DNA of 64,000 nucleotides from Acanthochromis polyacanthus (GCF_021347895.1 NC_067113.1:8847489-8911488); one strand, 5' to 3'; positions 38,416 through 52,479 are shown, counted from the first letter of the stretch. Numbers and translations are program-made. The notes: generated by a model not told the origin, from the sequence alone.

Positions 38416-39237
38416 AAGGGGTGCCAAACATGCGGTCCATGGGCCAAAACCAGCCTCCAGAGGGTCCAATCCGGCCCTCAAAGTGTAAAAAATTACAGAG
38501 AAGACATTAACTGCAGATTGTAAATTAGTAAAACTACAAATGTAAAATAATTTCTAGACCATGACAAGTTGTTTTGATCATAAAGTAAAATACTAGATTG
38601 TTCTTTTGCCGTTTTGTGCCTCATTTTTGTAATATTTTGTCTTGTTTTTGTTATTTATTGCCTTCTTTTGTCTGACATTTGTTGCTTGTCTCATGTTTTT
38701 GTTGTTTTGTTTCTTGTGTTTGTCGTTTTGTGTTTCCTTTTTGTCTCGCTTGTGTTGTTTGTCTATTTTTTTGTAATTTTGTTTTACTTTTGTTGTTTTG
38801 TGTCTCATTCTTGCCATTTTGTGTCTTACTTTTTGAATATTGTGTCTCGTTTTTGTGGTTTTTTGTCTGACTTTTTTGGTTTTGATCATAAAGTAAAATA
38901 CTATATTGTTCAGTTCCAGATGACTAAATGTTTTGAGTCTTTTATAGACCCTCTGTTATCTATAAGTTGTCATGTGTAAATGATAAACTGAGGCATAATG
39001 TGGTTGGAAAGTGAACTTAATTTTCTTCATAAATTTCTTATTGTTCATACTGTTTGGAAAAAAAATAATTCTTTCAATGTGAATATTTTCAGAATGTACT
39101 TTTTTGCACTAAACAAATGAAACATTGGGAGTTGTGGTTATTTAAAGGTTGTTTTACTCTGATTTTACTGGTGCAGCCTACTTGAGATCAAATCAGGCTG
39201 AATGTGGGCCTGAACTAAGATGAGTTTGACACCTCTG
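38416..39237 (+). mobile_element. hAT-type MITE, copy 2
   Basis: Starts aaggggtgccaaacatgcgg and ends gatgagtttgacacctctg. The flanks atttagag and atttaaac agree at 6 of 8 positions as a decayed target duplication. An internal minisatellite lies at about 38600-38880. The sequence is homologous to copy 1 outside the array. Confidence 0.85.
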
Positions 39238-41245
39238 ATTTAAACTACGCTAACAAGTTGCTTCATATTTACATTGTATATACGTAGGCAGTATTGATCT
39301 TCCAACCCCCAAAATTACGTTCCCATACAAATAAACTGCATCCTCATTCATGGGTTTAACAAAACATATGTTCTTGCCCAAAGGTAAGACTGTGACACAG
39401 TAGGAAAAGCTTCCAGCCATGAAGTCCAGGTAAGGAGGGAGGAATGCAGCCAGCAGCCGTCGGGTTGAAACTTACACAAGGGTAACTACATGTTAGAAGC
39501 TGGGTTAAGCTCAGGCACCAAAACGACTTAGTTGTGATGAAATAGCACATATTGGGTTAAAATACAACCTTTTCGAAACATGATTGAAGTTTTGCCCTCC
39601 ATTTTAGTGGTTGCCAGGGTGATGAGCTCCATGTTATCTAATATAAGACGGGTTGGAGGAGTAACAGTTAAGAAGTAAAGATATGTTGATTTGAAATGCA
39701 TTTGTCTCAAGCAAATGTAATCTGTTAAAAAATATCTGTTTCCTTCAGTGTAATGAGAATGCAGTTTTTGTTGTGTGGGAGTGGGATGTTGAGGGCCTGG
39801 TTACACTCTGACCTGTGGCTCATAATGTGCTGTCTGACCGTTCTGGACATTAAAAGTGTTACTGGTTTATCTGAACAGCTGAGGATGGAGTGAATAAACA
39901 TCTGCCACAGAGAGAGAGGAGATTTAAAGATGGGAATAACAGTCAACATTCCCAGTGTTGCTCTCAGTTGTTGGCGAGTGCTATAAATAGTTGTGACAGG
40001 CACTTTAGACTGAGTATACTGGCTCCTTAACTCTCAGTCAGAAAGCACGGCTTGAAAAGAACATTTTGGTCCCTTACAGCCTGGATCCTTTATTCCTAGT
40101 TTTGCCTATAATTTTGTTCAATTGTGATAATACTATACTTGCTAGATAGCAATTGCTGAAAACACGGCAAACGTGCTAAAAAGAAAAAGTCTAAAGGGGA
40201 CCTATACATCTGCATCAGCACATACACCACTTCCTTTAGGACCAGATATGTGTACAAAGAAAGAAATATTCCTTCTCTTATAACATGTGTAATTCACTGC
40301 ACACTGTGTGAGCATGTGACAAATCAAACCTTTTGTTTGTAACGTGAGGAATGATCAAAACTTACAGCTTGGGTTAAAACTATTCTGGTTTGATTTAGTT
40401 TTTAAACGATGTGTGTTGGAAGCGTGCTTAAAGTTTGAATGATTGGCTGCTTGTGCTCCTTATTAGCGACAAACCAGAACCTCAGCAGCTGTCATAGCGA
40501 GGACTGTGTTGTTACTGAATTCTTTCTGAATCATTTTGTTTAAACTTCACTTCACATAGTAAAATCAAGACCTTAAAATAATGTGTTATGGAGAGAAACC
40601 CAACAAATGCAACAATTTCCTTTGAGAAAACACTCAGCTTTGGCAACACTGTGGGACAAGTACCAAAGCAATTATTGTTACACCTATGAAAGCTGTAATA
40701 AAGTTCCTTTAACTCCACATTAGCAGCACACTGTGGGTGGCTGTAATAATATATGTTTATTTTTTGCTGTGATTAAGGGTCTACCAAACTCCTTTCACTA
40801 AACTATGAGGGGTCATATGTAAACCATACATATCACAACGCTCAGTAACAGGTTAAGCCACATAATGCACCTTATTTTCACCATGATAATATCATACCTA
40901 CTATGATTCTGGGCGATAATTCCTACAAACCCAAGTCACTGGAAATGATGCATAATGAAAATGAGCAAAGCAAAAGAATTAAGAATGAAAAAAGTTATGA
41001 AAAGCTGAAACTTAAATGTAAGCAAACTTTACGTTCAGACGTGTGTGTTTAGGAGGGCTGAGGATGATTCTGCTGTTTGACGTCTACTTTTACAGTAATG
41101 CCCAAATATGAGTGAATCCAGCCACATGTCAGAAAGAAATGACTTAAAAATTACACACTTTGAACAAAGAACAACATCAGAACATATGTGTGCAGTAGCC
41201 ATCAAGCTTAAACTCTATCTGGTGGTAAATGGTTATGGTCCTTAC

Positions 41246-41341
41246 AAGCACATCGCTGTTTGTCTTGAAGACAAGCCTGGGCGTGTCCTGAGTAAAGCTG
41301 TGCTGGGGTAATTTCCCACCGAGGCCATCGTCGTCTCTCGC
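41246..41341 (-). CDS. sobp: Sine oculis binding protein homolog, 96-bp coding exon between the zinc fingers
   Basis: A 32-codon exon recognised from splice sites and homology rather than from an open frame. The acceptor is a run of C ending CAG (41342-41343) and the donor is CTT|GTAAGG (41244-41245). It is phase 0 at both ends, exactly what is needed to join the exon at 53850 (ending YFKRNK) to the exon ending at 34327 (starting VCDWCK). The translation begins ARDDDGLGGK and ends TPRLVFKTNSDVL. The corresponding mammalian segment begins ARDEDGHAEN and ends TPRLAFKNNCELL. Both are 32 residues, so the alignment is ungapped. This linker separates the two FCS-type zinc fingers. It is less conserved than the fingers but keeps the TPRL-FK core. 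Confidence 0.93.
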
Positions 41342-41841
41342 CTGGGGGGGAGAAATAATGGCTTCTTTTTACGAATGGACAAAATAAACAGGTGAACAGA
41401 GGCAACAAGGAAACTCAGAAATGGAAAACAACACTGAGAAAAGATGAACAGAAACGGTGACTGTAAAATGGGTGAACAGTCGTTGGTTTGGGGACAAACC
41501 AATCAGCAGGATTCTCTGAAACAAAATGTAGTGTGAGTGTGCAGGCATGCATGTGCACGAGTCACTGGAGATGCCGACTTCTGCCACAGCACTGTGTGTT
41601 CAGACACCCATTTATCTAAGATAAAACAGAAAATTAAACAGGTTAAAAAGAAAAAATCTAGTTTAGAAATACAGTAATATAATTCTACACTAGCATGAAT
41701 AAGTTAATATATCTGGAGGGCTCTGAAGTCTGTCTGAGATCTCTTTAAATCCACAGATTTACCATGGAAAATACACCTTACTACAACAGTAAGTAGTTAG
41801 AAAGTGTAATGTACAAAGCAGGATGCATAAGTACACGTATT

Positions 41842-42505
41842 GGCGCTTTTCCACCAGCACCTACTCAACTCTACTCAGTTTGTGAGTTTCTCCATCAGGA
41901 CGTAGTACCTGGTACTATTTTAGTACCTGGTACCAGCTTCTATTTTAGTATCCACTCAGTCGGGGTTCCATTCGAGCTGATTCGAGTCAATAATGTGACG
42001 TCTACAGAGTGCAGGCCACTGACTGGACAGGGAGTGACGACATACAAGAACAACTCCATGAAACCAAATCTGCCATTTAAAAACAAAAAAATCAACAGCA
42101 ACGGTGCACATTGTTCTTTAGGGAACTCTGCAAAATTAGACCGACCACAGCTCAATGGGTTAAGCAGGTGAACCATGCATAGGGGCTGATCTCCGACGCA
42201 GCGGCCCGGGTTCGATTCCTGGTCGTGGTCCTTTGCTGCATGTCTTTCCCCATTTCTTATCTCTCCTGTCAAATAAAAAAGGCCAAAAATAATACTTAAA
42301 AAAAAAATTAGACCGACAACAGACTGAGCAGCAGGTATATCATGTCCTCCATTGTTGTGCTGGGTTTGTGTTGCACACAAATAAACATTAAGGGACTTCC
42401 AGGCTGCCGTACTATGACGACTCCACCCATGATGAGGTGGTACTCAGTGTAATGAAAAATGACTTAAACGGAGCCGAGCTGAGTCGGTGCTGGTGGAAAA
42501 GCGCC
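41842..42505. mobile_element. Non-autonomous DNA element with 20-bp inverted ends
   Basis: Starts ggcgcttttccaccagcacc and ends ggtgctggtggaaaagcgcc, a perfect 20-bp terminal inverted repeat. There is no transposase. A SINE has inserted in it at 42146. The target duplication is unclear (left flank cgtatt, right flank tttatg), so the superfamily is undecided. Confidence 0.85.
42146..42303 (+). mobile_element. tRNA-derived SINE nested in the TIR element
   Basis: The A-box-like start is cagctcaatgggttaagcag, the B-box is gggttcgattcc, then ctttgctgcatgtctttccc, aataaaaaaggcc and an A-rich tail, the classic fish tRNA-SINE structure. A perfect 14-bp target duplication aaaattagaccgac is at 42132-42145 and 42304-42317. 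It is a different family from copies A-E. Confidence 0.92.
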
Positions 42506-44624
42506 TTTATGTGACAGTTACTGTTCATTCAATCTAACGTGTAATTGTATATTTTCTCAAAGGCTTATTCTTACTGGCAAGACTGGTGCTCAGGTTGAAA
42601 ATAGCCGAGAATAACATTATTTTACCAAACTGTATTTAAACTTTTCTCTATAGAAACAGCACAAGCAGTCCTGATAACCAGGGATCAGCTGATTTGTTTT
42701 GTTCAGGGGCCATAATCCAAAAAAAAATATTTAAAACCAATATGTATTTGCAGTAAAAAACTAAATCCTGGTGTTAAAATTTTCTACCAGTTTTAAAACT
42801 CTGTGTTTACATACACACTTGCTGACTTGGAATAAATCTACCCAGCTGCTGGTTTAGTCTCAGCAGCCTGACATGAGTTGAGCTTCACAGCATTTAAAGG
42901 TGCAGGTCGTTTCACCAGAGCTGACCGAAGAGCAAAACAGAAGTCAGTCAAGTAAAGTCTGGTCACAGATCCATTATATTAGCTATCAATATCAGTTCAT
43001 TTGTGCATTTAAATGCACTTTTTGTCATAATTTTTATTAGCATCACATTTTACTCATTTGTTAATAATTCATGAATGAAGTCAAGCAGGCTCATCACCAT
43101 CTCTAGAAGGTGATTAAATTCTCAGTAAAAGAGGGAGATTATTACCTGACTGTCAAATCCTTTCTGATTAGAACATTTGAACTACTTTATATGAAGCAGA
43201 CGTAGTTCTTTTAACATTGTTACAGACATCTGGGCTGACACTTGTGAATTACTATCAGCGTAAAATGTGCATTTCATATCAGATATTAAAATCAAAGCTT
43301 AGTGTAAATGTGCATGGCCGCTTTGGATAATAACTGAAAGCTGTATGTAAAGGAGAGGAGGGCGCTCAGTGATCCTGTTAGTAACTATCTGACAGGATCC
43401 TGCAGTAACTTAACACATTCTACGCTGGTTGCATTGTATCCCAAAATATGACTGATTTGCCCAAACAGTAGCCGCTGTGAGTTACTTTTCCGAGCTGTGC
43501 TAACAACACCAAACTTCTTCTTTCAACAGTGGCAGCAGCTGCTAAAGAGGCCACCTTCTCTGCACCCTGAGTCACTCATTACGCTCGCTGTGAAAACTGG
43601 AACCGTCACTGCAGCTCTGCCAGGTGTGGGCAATTTTCTTACGAAGAAGTTATTGGAGAAGCTTTGTCTGGCACAATGCCAAACTGCTCCATAGTGTTTC
43701 ATTAAATGCAATGCACTTTTATATAATACAGACCTCAGTGTGATATAATTAGCTCCTATTTGACAGCCACGGGGCAGAGAGCCACTGTTATCAGAAATGG
43801 AGATTTACCCTCAGCTCTACATGTTCATGACGCCGTTCGCAGGCCTGAAGCCGACATGTCAGACTGAGCCTACACCGCTGACAGGTGAACCACTGGTCTG
43901 AGCAGCTCTCTTTCATATTATGTTTCCTATAAATTGCTCCCTGCAACCTTTGATTTGTCATGGGTAATTTGGCCTCCAGCTCTGTTCATCTCTAGATGAT
44001 ACCGAAGGGCAACTCTGGCGTACACTTTACTTTTTTTGTCCAAAGACTGATTGAGTTTGCCTCTGCTTCCATCTGCTTCCCTCACCTCCAGGTAGGGTTT
44101 CCCGTTCCAAGCGTGGCATAAATCACATCTCGCTGTCTCCTGTCTCATGAAGCGTGCTGCTATTTGTACCGGAAACGATACAGTGTAAGAATCTGACAGA
44201 AAACACTGTTCTGCGACAGTTTACAACGTAGCAGGTGAGATTTTTAACTTTGTCATAGAAGGTTGGAGGAAGTAAAAGCAAAGATTATGGGGTCATGGTT
44301 AATTAGAAGCTGACCCACATATGCACCGAGTCTCCACAGTATGGCCACGGACACGTCACACGGACACATCTCATGGACACGTCTCATGGACACTCAGGTA
44401 AACGCACAGAATCTGAGCAGGCGTTTGAGGACACGGACACACACTCGCTCACCCTCTGACACACACACACGCACGCACAAAGATGCACCATTGTGCTATT
44501 ATTCTGTCTCCAGTTTGTGCTCTGACCCTCTGGCCCTGTGCCAGTTCATTTGCATATTGTACTAATGAGGTGTTGGCACTGCGAACGAGGCGTGAGCAGA
44601 ACACAGGGAGCCACACAGATGAAG

Positions 44625-44807
<183 letters not shown>

Positions 44808-46666
44808 CAGCAGAAAGGTTGTGAAAAAAGATTTTCGAAAAATCTAAGTCCATCACCCCTTCCCCCGGAGACATCGAGGAAATGCAGTGTCAGTGCCACA
44901 TGTGTCTTTTCATTTAAAGGTGTTTTTGCTTCCTTACTGCTGCTCCATCACGCCAGCAAACTGCAGCTGCCACCCAGCTGAAGTTCCTCCTAAAGACGAC
45001 AGCGCAGGACAACGTCCGCCTCGCTCCCCTCTGGCAGCTTCCCTGTCCTGAGGGGACGTCACGCCAGCTGCCACCGTGCTAGCTTCCATCTGGGCATGCA
45101 TACACGTCCAGGTGTGTGTGCCCGTCACCTGCCAAAAAGAGCTGCGCTTCCCAAAGAAAGATGCTCACAGGCAGGCTTTTCCAAATCCAAAGACAAACAC
45201 AGCCGAGCGCGCTAGAGCTCATCCCAAATCCTGAAATGAAGGTGCAGTCCTGGCACTATGCAAATAACAAGCAGGGAGACGAACTCTTCCAAAAAAAAAA
45301 TTACAAGTTTGTGTCTTCTTTCCATGTCTTAGAAAGCGACCAGTTCACTTCTGTTTGCACTCCATCATACAGGTTTACAGTCACAGGATTTCTAGGGGCT
45401 CTGATAATTGGACACAAAAAATTGTCAAAGGTTGTCTTGTAGGGACTAGTAGTAAAAAACAGAGAACAGGGTAAGCACTTGAGCTGTTTAAAAATGTAAC
45501 ACTTCCTTTACAGCAACATATTGATCTATGTATCTATCTGAGTGTATTGCTGTGGCCGGCATCTCTGAATTTGGTTTTTATTACACAAAGAATGATGCAG
45601 GCCAATTTTGTTGTCCTAAATCTCTTTTTAAAGAGTGCAGCAAATGCTATTCTCGACATAAGTACCTTGAGAATAACGTCTCCTCGGCGTACTGACTGTA
45701 AATCGTGGATTGCCGAGTTGCTCTTGGAGCTTTACAAGGTTGCTAAGAGCATTTTCTTGCTTAGCACCATCATAACAATACACCTAAAATGTGTAATGTG
45801 AAATGTGCCTGCAAATAAAGAAATGAAGCGCATTTTTACTGCATCTTTGTGTGAGTGGAGTTTAGAACACCTGCAATAAAAGTTGAAGAAACAAGACAAA
45901 GGCATGCGAGTTCATGTGCTTCATTTATACAGTTTCGACGCCTAGTTAGTCGGAGTTACTTTTGTCTTTATTTGAGCTGAATGGCTGGCAGCTACGAGAT
46001 AATCACCTTCCTCTCTGTGCCCTGAAGCTGTGTCAGGCAGGCCTTAAGGCTTCCTAACCACCAGTGAGCCTGAGCTGCAATAAGCACACACTTTACACAC
46101 TTCACCACGCACACAAAATTTCCACCAGGAGAAGCATCCGTGCACACACATGCATGCTCAGACATCCCTGTCTCTCTTATTGCGTGCGAGCTCTCCTTGG
46201 CAGACGATGGAGATGCAAAGTAAACAGTGCTGAGGACCGGGGAGGCAGCGGCGGCGCTGTGTGAGGGAGCAGACGGGTGTGTATTGGAGGTGATGTGACA
46301 TTTCTGGGCTGACATGAAGCGGCACTCTGCCCCCTCGCGCCTGGAGGGAGCTCCCGGGGAAAGACACTGATGGAGTTCTGGGGTCTCCGGGGGGGAATTT
46401 CACGGTGTGAACAAAAAGCCTTGTGCTGCGGCAGAAACGACCTGCAGAGCACAAACTGTAGTCTTCTCGCTACCCGCGTTAGGCTTTTTAGAATGTCGTG
46501 GCCCATATGCACGCAACTTAAGAACATAATTAAACTATATGTATACAATAAGAATGCATGTGATCCTTTATTGCAATTTTTCATGCACAGATATTAATAA
46601 TGAGCCTTCACATGACATAATTCCAGCCTTGCAGCCGTCTCATAAATACAACATAACAGTCTATAC

Positions 46667-47636
46667 CAGGGGTGTCAAACTTATTCCAGTCCAGGGGCCT
46701 CATTCAGCCCAATTTGATCTCAAGTGATCCGGACCAGTAAAATCATACAACAATGACCTACAAATGTTCACAACTCAAAATATTTCCTTTATTTTAGTAT
46801 TAAAAAAGTACAAATGTTCACATTTAATGAAATATCTTTTTACAAAAAATGATGAACAACCTGAAGTTTGTTAGGAAAAATAAATTCAATTTCAACAACA
46901 TTCAGCCTCAGTTTATCATTTCCACATTAGAACTTCCAGATCGCAGAGTGTCTACAAAGGAAGACATCGTTTAGTCACAGCTATCTGGAACTAAACGACA
47001 TAGTTTTTCTTATTTTATGACCAAAACAACAAAAGTCGGACAAAAAAAGACAAAAAACAACAAAAATAAAACAAAATATTAGAAAAATGAGACATAAAAT
47101 GACAAAAACTAGAAAGAAAATGGCAAAAATATAAGACAAACGACACAAAACAAAACAAAAAAGAGACAAAAAAATTGACAAAAAATGGAGAAATGTGACA
47201 AGCGAGACAAAAAACCCTACAAAATGACAAAAAGACTTAAAAAACACAAAACGACAAAAACAATACACACAGCAATGAATAAGGCAAAACACAGATTGAC
47301 AAAAATAAGACAAAAAAACACAAGCGAGACAAAAAGGAAACACAAAATGACAAAAACGTGAAACATAACATAAAAACGATACAAACGACAAAAAAAGACA
47401 AAATATTACAAAAATGAGACACAAAATGATGAAAGAACAATTAAAAAATCTAGTATTTTACTGTATGATCAAAACAACTTGTCATGGTCTAGAAATTATT
47501 TTACATTTCTAGATTCACAAATTTGCAGTTAATGTTGTCTCTGTATTCTATACACGTTAGAAAGTCATCCTACAGGCCGGTTTAGACCCCCTGCTGGGCC
47601 ACTTTTGGTCCGCGGGTCGCATGTTTGACACCTCTG
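46667..47636 (-). mobile_element. hAT-type MITE, copy 3
   Basis: Reverse orientation. It starts caggggtgtcaaacttattc and ends gcatgtttgacacctctg. The flanks gtctatac and gtctaaac match at 7 of 8 positions. The internal minisatellite at about 47030-47450 reads as acaaaa-gacaaaa units on the plus strand. Confidence 0.9.
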
Positions 47637-49331
47637 GTCTAAACCGATCAGTGGTTCCCAAAAACTCCACAACTCAAACCGAGCTGCCGAGAAAAGCAGA
47701 TTGTTGGAGCCATTGCAACTGAAACTAGCGATATTTCATCACAGTGGATGCATTTGTTCCAGTCTCCTGCATGCAGCATTTAAAATCCAGCCCTAAATGA
47801 TATGTGGATGAGATGTTTAATGTGCGGAACGTAGAGCTGACTGACTCCACGAGGAAGCGGAGCCTACTCTAACCTGCACCTTTCCTTTGCCATGCTTCAC
47901 ACTCACGGAGGGTAATTCATCACCGCTAATTGCCTAACTTAATCTTGGCACTGTGTCCAATGAGCAAGCATGTTTATCAGTATATGCGTGGGTGTTAGAT
48001 AAAGGGGGAAACCACACGGCTGCGTGTAAAAGCGTGACAGTTGAGCAGCTTTTACCTCCAGCTTGAAAGCCAAACTCCTCCCTAAATTTAAATCGACGTC
48101 TTTAATCCTCCAAACTGTCCGAGATGGGAGCTGAAAATTCTCGGTGAACTTTCCCTTCTGTTGGTATCTTTCCACTCAAATTGGCTTTTGCAGCGTGCAC
48201 CATGCAAACCAGCACAATGTGCACGCAGGGGTGCTGAGCTGCAGTGCATTACAAAAGCAGAAGAAAGAGCCAAGCTGCGTCTCCGAATCAATAGTGGACA
48301 GTCAAAAAGAGAATGAAAGTGAACAGGCAGAGTGAGGTGACAGACAGAATAATTGAGTATTTGGAGCAGCGAGGAAGCAGCTCCTTCCATGCAAACGAAC
48401 CCAGCAGCTTAAGGCACACAGTAAACAGGCACATAAGTAATTAGCCCGAGTTAAACTATCAATCATCTTTGGCTGCACACAAACAAGCGCTACATAATGT
48501 GAAGCTATGCAGAGATGTGAGAAAGTAGCAGCTATAGTCACCCTAGGAGGGGATTGGGTTACATGGATGAGGCAGCTGAAGATATTTCATGAAACATAAT
48601 GCCAGAGCCGTGGCCCACCCCCGACATCCCCTCTCCTCTATCCACAGCACACACAGACACCTTTTTTTTCCCAGCCATGACAATTTTTTTTTCAGCTGGA
48701 AAAAAGAGCCTGAAGGCTGTGTTGTTGTGGCCAACCTTGTGGGTGCATGAGAAAAGAAACATGTGGGTATCGTTTACACAAATGCCCTGCATGAACGTAC
48801 GAGCGCCAGACAAAATATAGAATCTGAGCCGCTGTGGCAGAGCCAGGCCTTTCCTGTGTTTGTGGTGTTTCAACATGTGCATTCTGCTGATGGATGAGAG
48901 AAACATCCAACACGTCTGACTGGCTAATAACAGGACAGTATGGATGTAAATCCTGGTATTTATGTAAACTGTGATGTGTTCTCAGCTGCTGATGACGTTG
49001 TTGACTGTAGGATAGATCCAGTAGAGTTTACGCAGCCCCAAACCCTAAAACTGCCACACACTGCATTTGAAAATATCCATAAATTCTGCCAATATCAGCG
49101 TTTAGACACTAGTGTCATTGGAAAGGCCAATAAAAACCATCAGAGAGAAGATCAGTAGCATCTGCTGGATTTAATGATGGATTTTAGAAGACTGTCTGAT
49201 TCTGGTGACTATATTTACTGAACAGAGTAGAAGACAGCTTTAGTTGTGTTGTTTTAAATTCTATTTTTGTGTATCTTCACCGTGACATTACAGTACCAGG
49301 ACAGCTAATAAAGTCATGCTAGTGAGTAAAG

Positions 49332-50105
49332 CAGGGGTGTTAAACATGCGGCCCACGGGCCAAAACCGGCCCACCAGAAGGTCCAATCCAGCCTGATTTT
49401 GTGAAGTGTATAAATTACAGAGAAGACATTAACTGTAAATTTGTAAAACTGTAAATTTAAAATAACTGACAAGTTGTTGTGATCATAAAGTAAATTACTT
49501 GATTGCTCTTTTGTCATTTTGTGTCTCATTTTTGTAACATTTTGTCTTGATTTGGTAGAATTTTTGTCTTTTTTTGTCCGACCTTTATCGTTTGTCTCAT
49601 GTTTTTGTCATTTTGTGTTTTGGTTTATTCATTGTTTTGTTTCTTGCTTTTGTCATTTTTTTGTCTAATTTATTGTCTCTTTTTTAAAAATTTCGTGTTG
49701 TCTCCTTTCTTGTCATTTTCTTTCTTGCTTTTGTCATTATGCGTCTCATTTTTGTAATATTTTGTCTTGCCTTTATTGTGTTTTGTAAAATACTGTAATG
49801 TTTAGTTCCAGATAGCTGTGACTAAATGTTTTATTCCTTTGCAGACACTCTGTAATCTGTAAGTTGTAATGTGTAAATGATAAACTGAGGCTGAATGTTG
49901 TTGAAATGGAATTGGTTTTCTTAACAAATTTCAATATCCTTAAATGTGAATATTTTCAGAATGCACTTTTTTGCACTAAAAGAAAGTAAAAATGTGGAGT
50001 TGTGGTTATTTATAACTTATTACGCTGTGATTTTACTGGTCTGGTGTACTGGAGACCAAATTGGGCTGCATGTGGAATCTGAACTAAGATGAGTTTGACA
50101 CCTTG
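49332..50105 (+). mobile_element. hAT-type MITE, copy 4
   Basis: Starts caggggtgttaaacatgcgg and ends gatgagtttgacaccttg. The flanks gagtaaag and gactaaag match at 7 of 8 positions. The internal minisatellite lies at about 49500-49790. Confidence 0.9.
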
Positions 50106-50439
50106 GACTAAAGATATAAAAGCTGAAGTTTGCATTGTAAGTAGCTAGAAGTTGCTACTGAGATAACGTGTTGGTTGTAGTCCCCCAGAACTGGTTTTTA
50201 AGATGTGCTGTCAAATCGGCTGCGTTAATAATTCATCTGAACACACTTGAAGGCCTTGTACCTCCAGTTGGAAAGGTGCTATAGAAAGAAGACTAATAGT
50301 AATAACACAACAGTTGGTTGGTTTCCTGAGCAAGGCATCACAAAATGCCAGTATATTGTTCTTCTAATTCATTTATCATATCTGTACATATTGTTAATAT
50401 TATTACTATTTTATTATTATTTTATGACTTTACTATGTT

Positions 50440-50527
50440 TATTGTTAAATAAGCTTGCTGTAACAATGTGAATTTCCCCTGGCGTTGGGAGAAATTAAGG
50501 ATTATCTTATCTTATCTTATCTTATCC
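50440..50527 (+). mobile_element. LINE-like 3' tail with (CTTAT)n
   Basis: Has gtgaatttcccctggcgttg, then gagaaattaagg and a pentanucleotide (cttat) tail from about 50502. This is a common 3' terminus of fish LINEs. No coding part remains. Confidence 0.5.
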
Positions 50528-52479
50528 TTCACTCTTCTACTCACATTTCCTGTCTTGCTCTCCACTGTTCTATATAGTAAAGGCCAAAAAAAGTCTTTAT
50601 CTTCAACAGGAGGCTAATCAGTACCAGCAAGCATGCATTGTTGGGTGGATCATGAAGAGGAATCCTTAATTAAATATTACTGCATCAAGCAATTTAGCTC
50701 TTGAAGTAGTTTTGACAAAGCGACAGACTGATTGCATTAATGAGTCGTTCTGTAATTAATCAGCGGAAATGTGCACTATTGGGGTATTTTGGAAGTGCTG
50801 TTGTTGTAATAAAAACAACAGGTTGACTGTTACCATGTCAGAACTCAGAATACAAAAGATTTTCATGAAGACTAATTTTTCCCTCCCGTGTCACTTTGAA
50901 TATAAAAGTTGGAACTTTTCTGCAGCTGTTACTTGCAGGAGAAGCTGTCGCCACACTGAGATGAGACGCTTTGACATTTCTGTCAAGACTCTGGGGCAGG
51001 TGAATGGAGAGACCAGGGGAAGAAGTGGAACAAGAAGTTTACAATGTATCGCTGCGCCACGATAAAAAAAAAAATCAATTCATGAGATCAAAATTAAATG
51101 CAGTGCCAAATTAAAAATATACTTTACACAATGTCAAGCACACTATTCCTACAATCACAGAATATATGTTTTACCTTTACTGCCTTTATGTACATTCACC
51201 GCTTTTACTTTCTGTTTAATTTGTTTAGACAAGGCCTATAAATGTAAGCAGAGGGATTTCTTCACATTAGTGTCTTGTTTGATGCCATGTTTACAGCTTT
51301 CCTAGCTGATCTCTGATTGATATTCAGCTGCCTTAACAACTCTGCTGCTTGTCAAATGACACAGACCTGTATCTGCTTTTTTCTGACCTCCTGTGGAGTT
51401 TAGAGATCAAACTAAAACCAGTTCAAAAGCCACATTTTTGATCTGATACATATGAAGCTCTGCAGCTCTGTCACATGTTCTCCTCTGAGGTTTCCTTGAC
51501 ATCACCACGACCAGCCAGATCGTTTGTCATCCCTTCAACATTTAGAACAATGGAAGCTACAGACTTGCTAGAAAAGTAAATGAGCTAAAATGTTAAGGTA
51601 GAAAATGAAAAACATACTATGAGCAACAGTACAATAGAGGTTCAGCTTGATTCTCATGCTTTGGGGGACAAAAGTGTCAGAAAAAAAAGGGACTGGATAT
51701 CACTAACTGGAATGAACAGACATAATCTAAGTGCACGCCTCTCTGGTTCCTGCTTCAGTGCAGTGCTTGAAAAGTGATTATGTTAGGATGAATAACTGAC
51801 TTCAGGACAGACAAGCAGGAGAGTAAAACACGTCATACTCACGGCGTAATTCCTTACATATCCCAGCTTTGGTACAAGACAGAAAGGAGATTGTTTAACT
51901 ACAGTCACTGGGGGGAAATGAGAACACAATAACCACTTTGATATTTTTGCTGTCTTATGCACCACAGTGAGCATCTCAAAGTTGCTCGCCTTAATGTGTT
52001 TTTGAGGTAAAATTCATGATTTCCTAATGGCTTCTGGATGAAAGTATTATGCAGCTATTATCCATTTTGTATTCAAGCCAAACCTGAGCAGTAATGATAG
52101 AGTTATTAGTTAAAATGACCTTTTGATGTTATGAGTCAGAATTTGGGGTGATATTTCCTGAAGCTACAACGAATAAAGTCCCTTCTCACAGTATAAAGAC
52201 TATTAAAAAGTCATGAAAACTTCATTTAGCCCTGTCAGAAACAGGAAATGGTGCATGTTTCTAAAATGCTTGCCAGATGATGCTGTATCTTAATGGCGGG
52301 CATATTGCAAACTCTGCTCCTGAAAATAAAACAGACGGGCTACAGCCGTGAACTCTGAATGTTGTTCATATCTCAACAGAATTAACCATACATATTTAAT
52401 TTGTGCACTTTTATAATACAAAAAACAGTGCAAAATAAAATGACCAGTTTTTCATGTAAATAGCATTAACATTAGCCAA

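Larger units (their letters stand above)
34328..41245 (-). other. sobp: sobp intron 5
   Basis: Runs between the cryptic 96-bp exon and the last coding exon. It holds hAT MITE copy 2 (38416-39237) and a purine-rich acidic open stretch on the plus strand (36831-37007). The rest is mostly unique sequence with no recognised exon. Confidence 0.85.

Noticed and set aside
46177..46584. 135-codon minus-strand frame
   Set aside because: No domain, splice context or conservation could be recognised. It lies in a GC-rich intronic patch.
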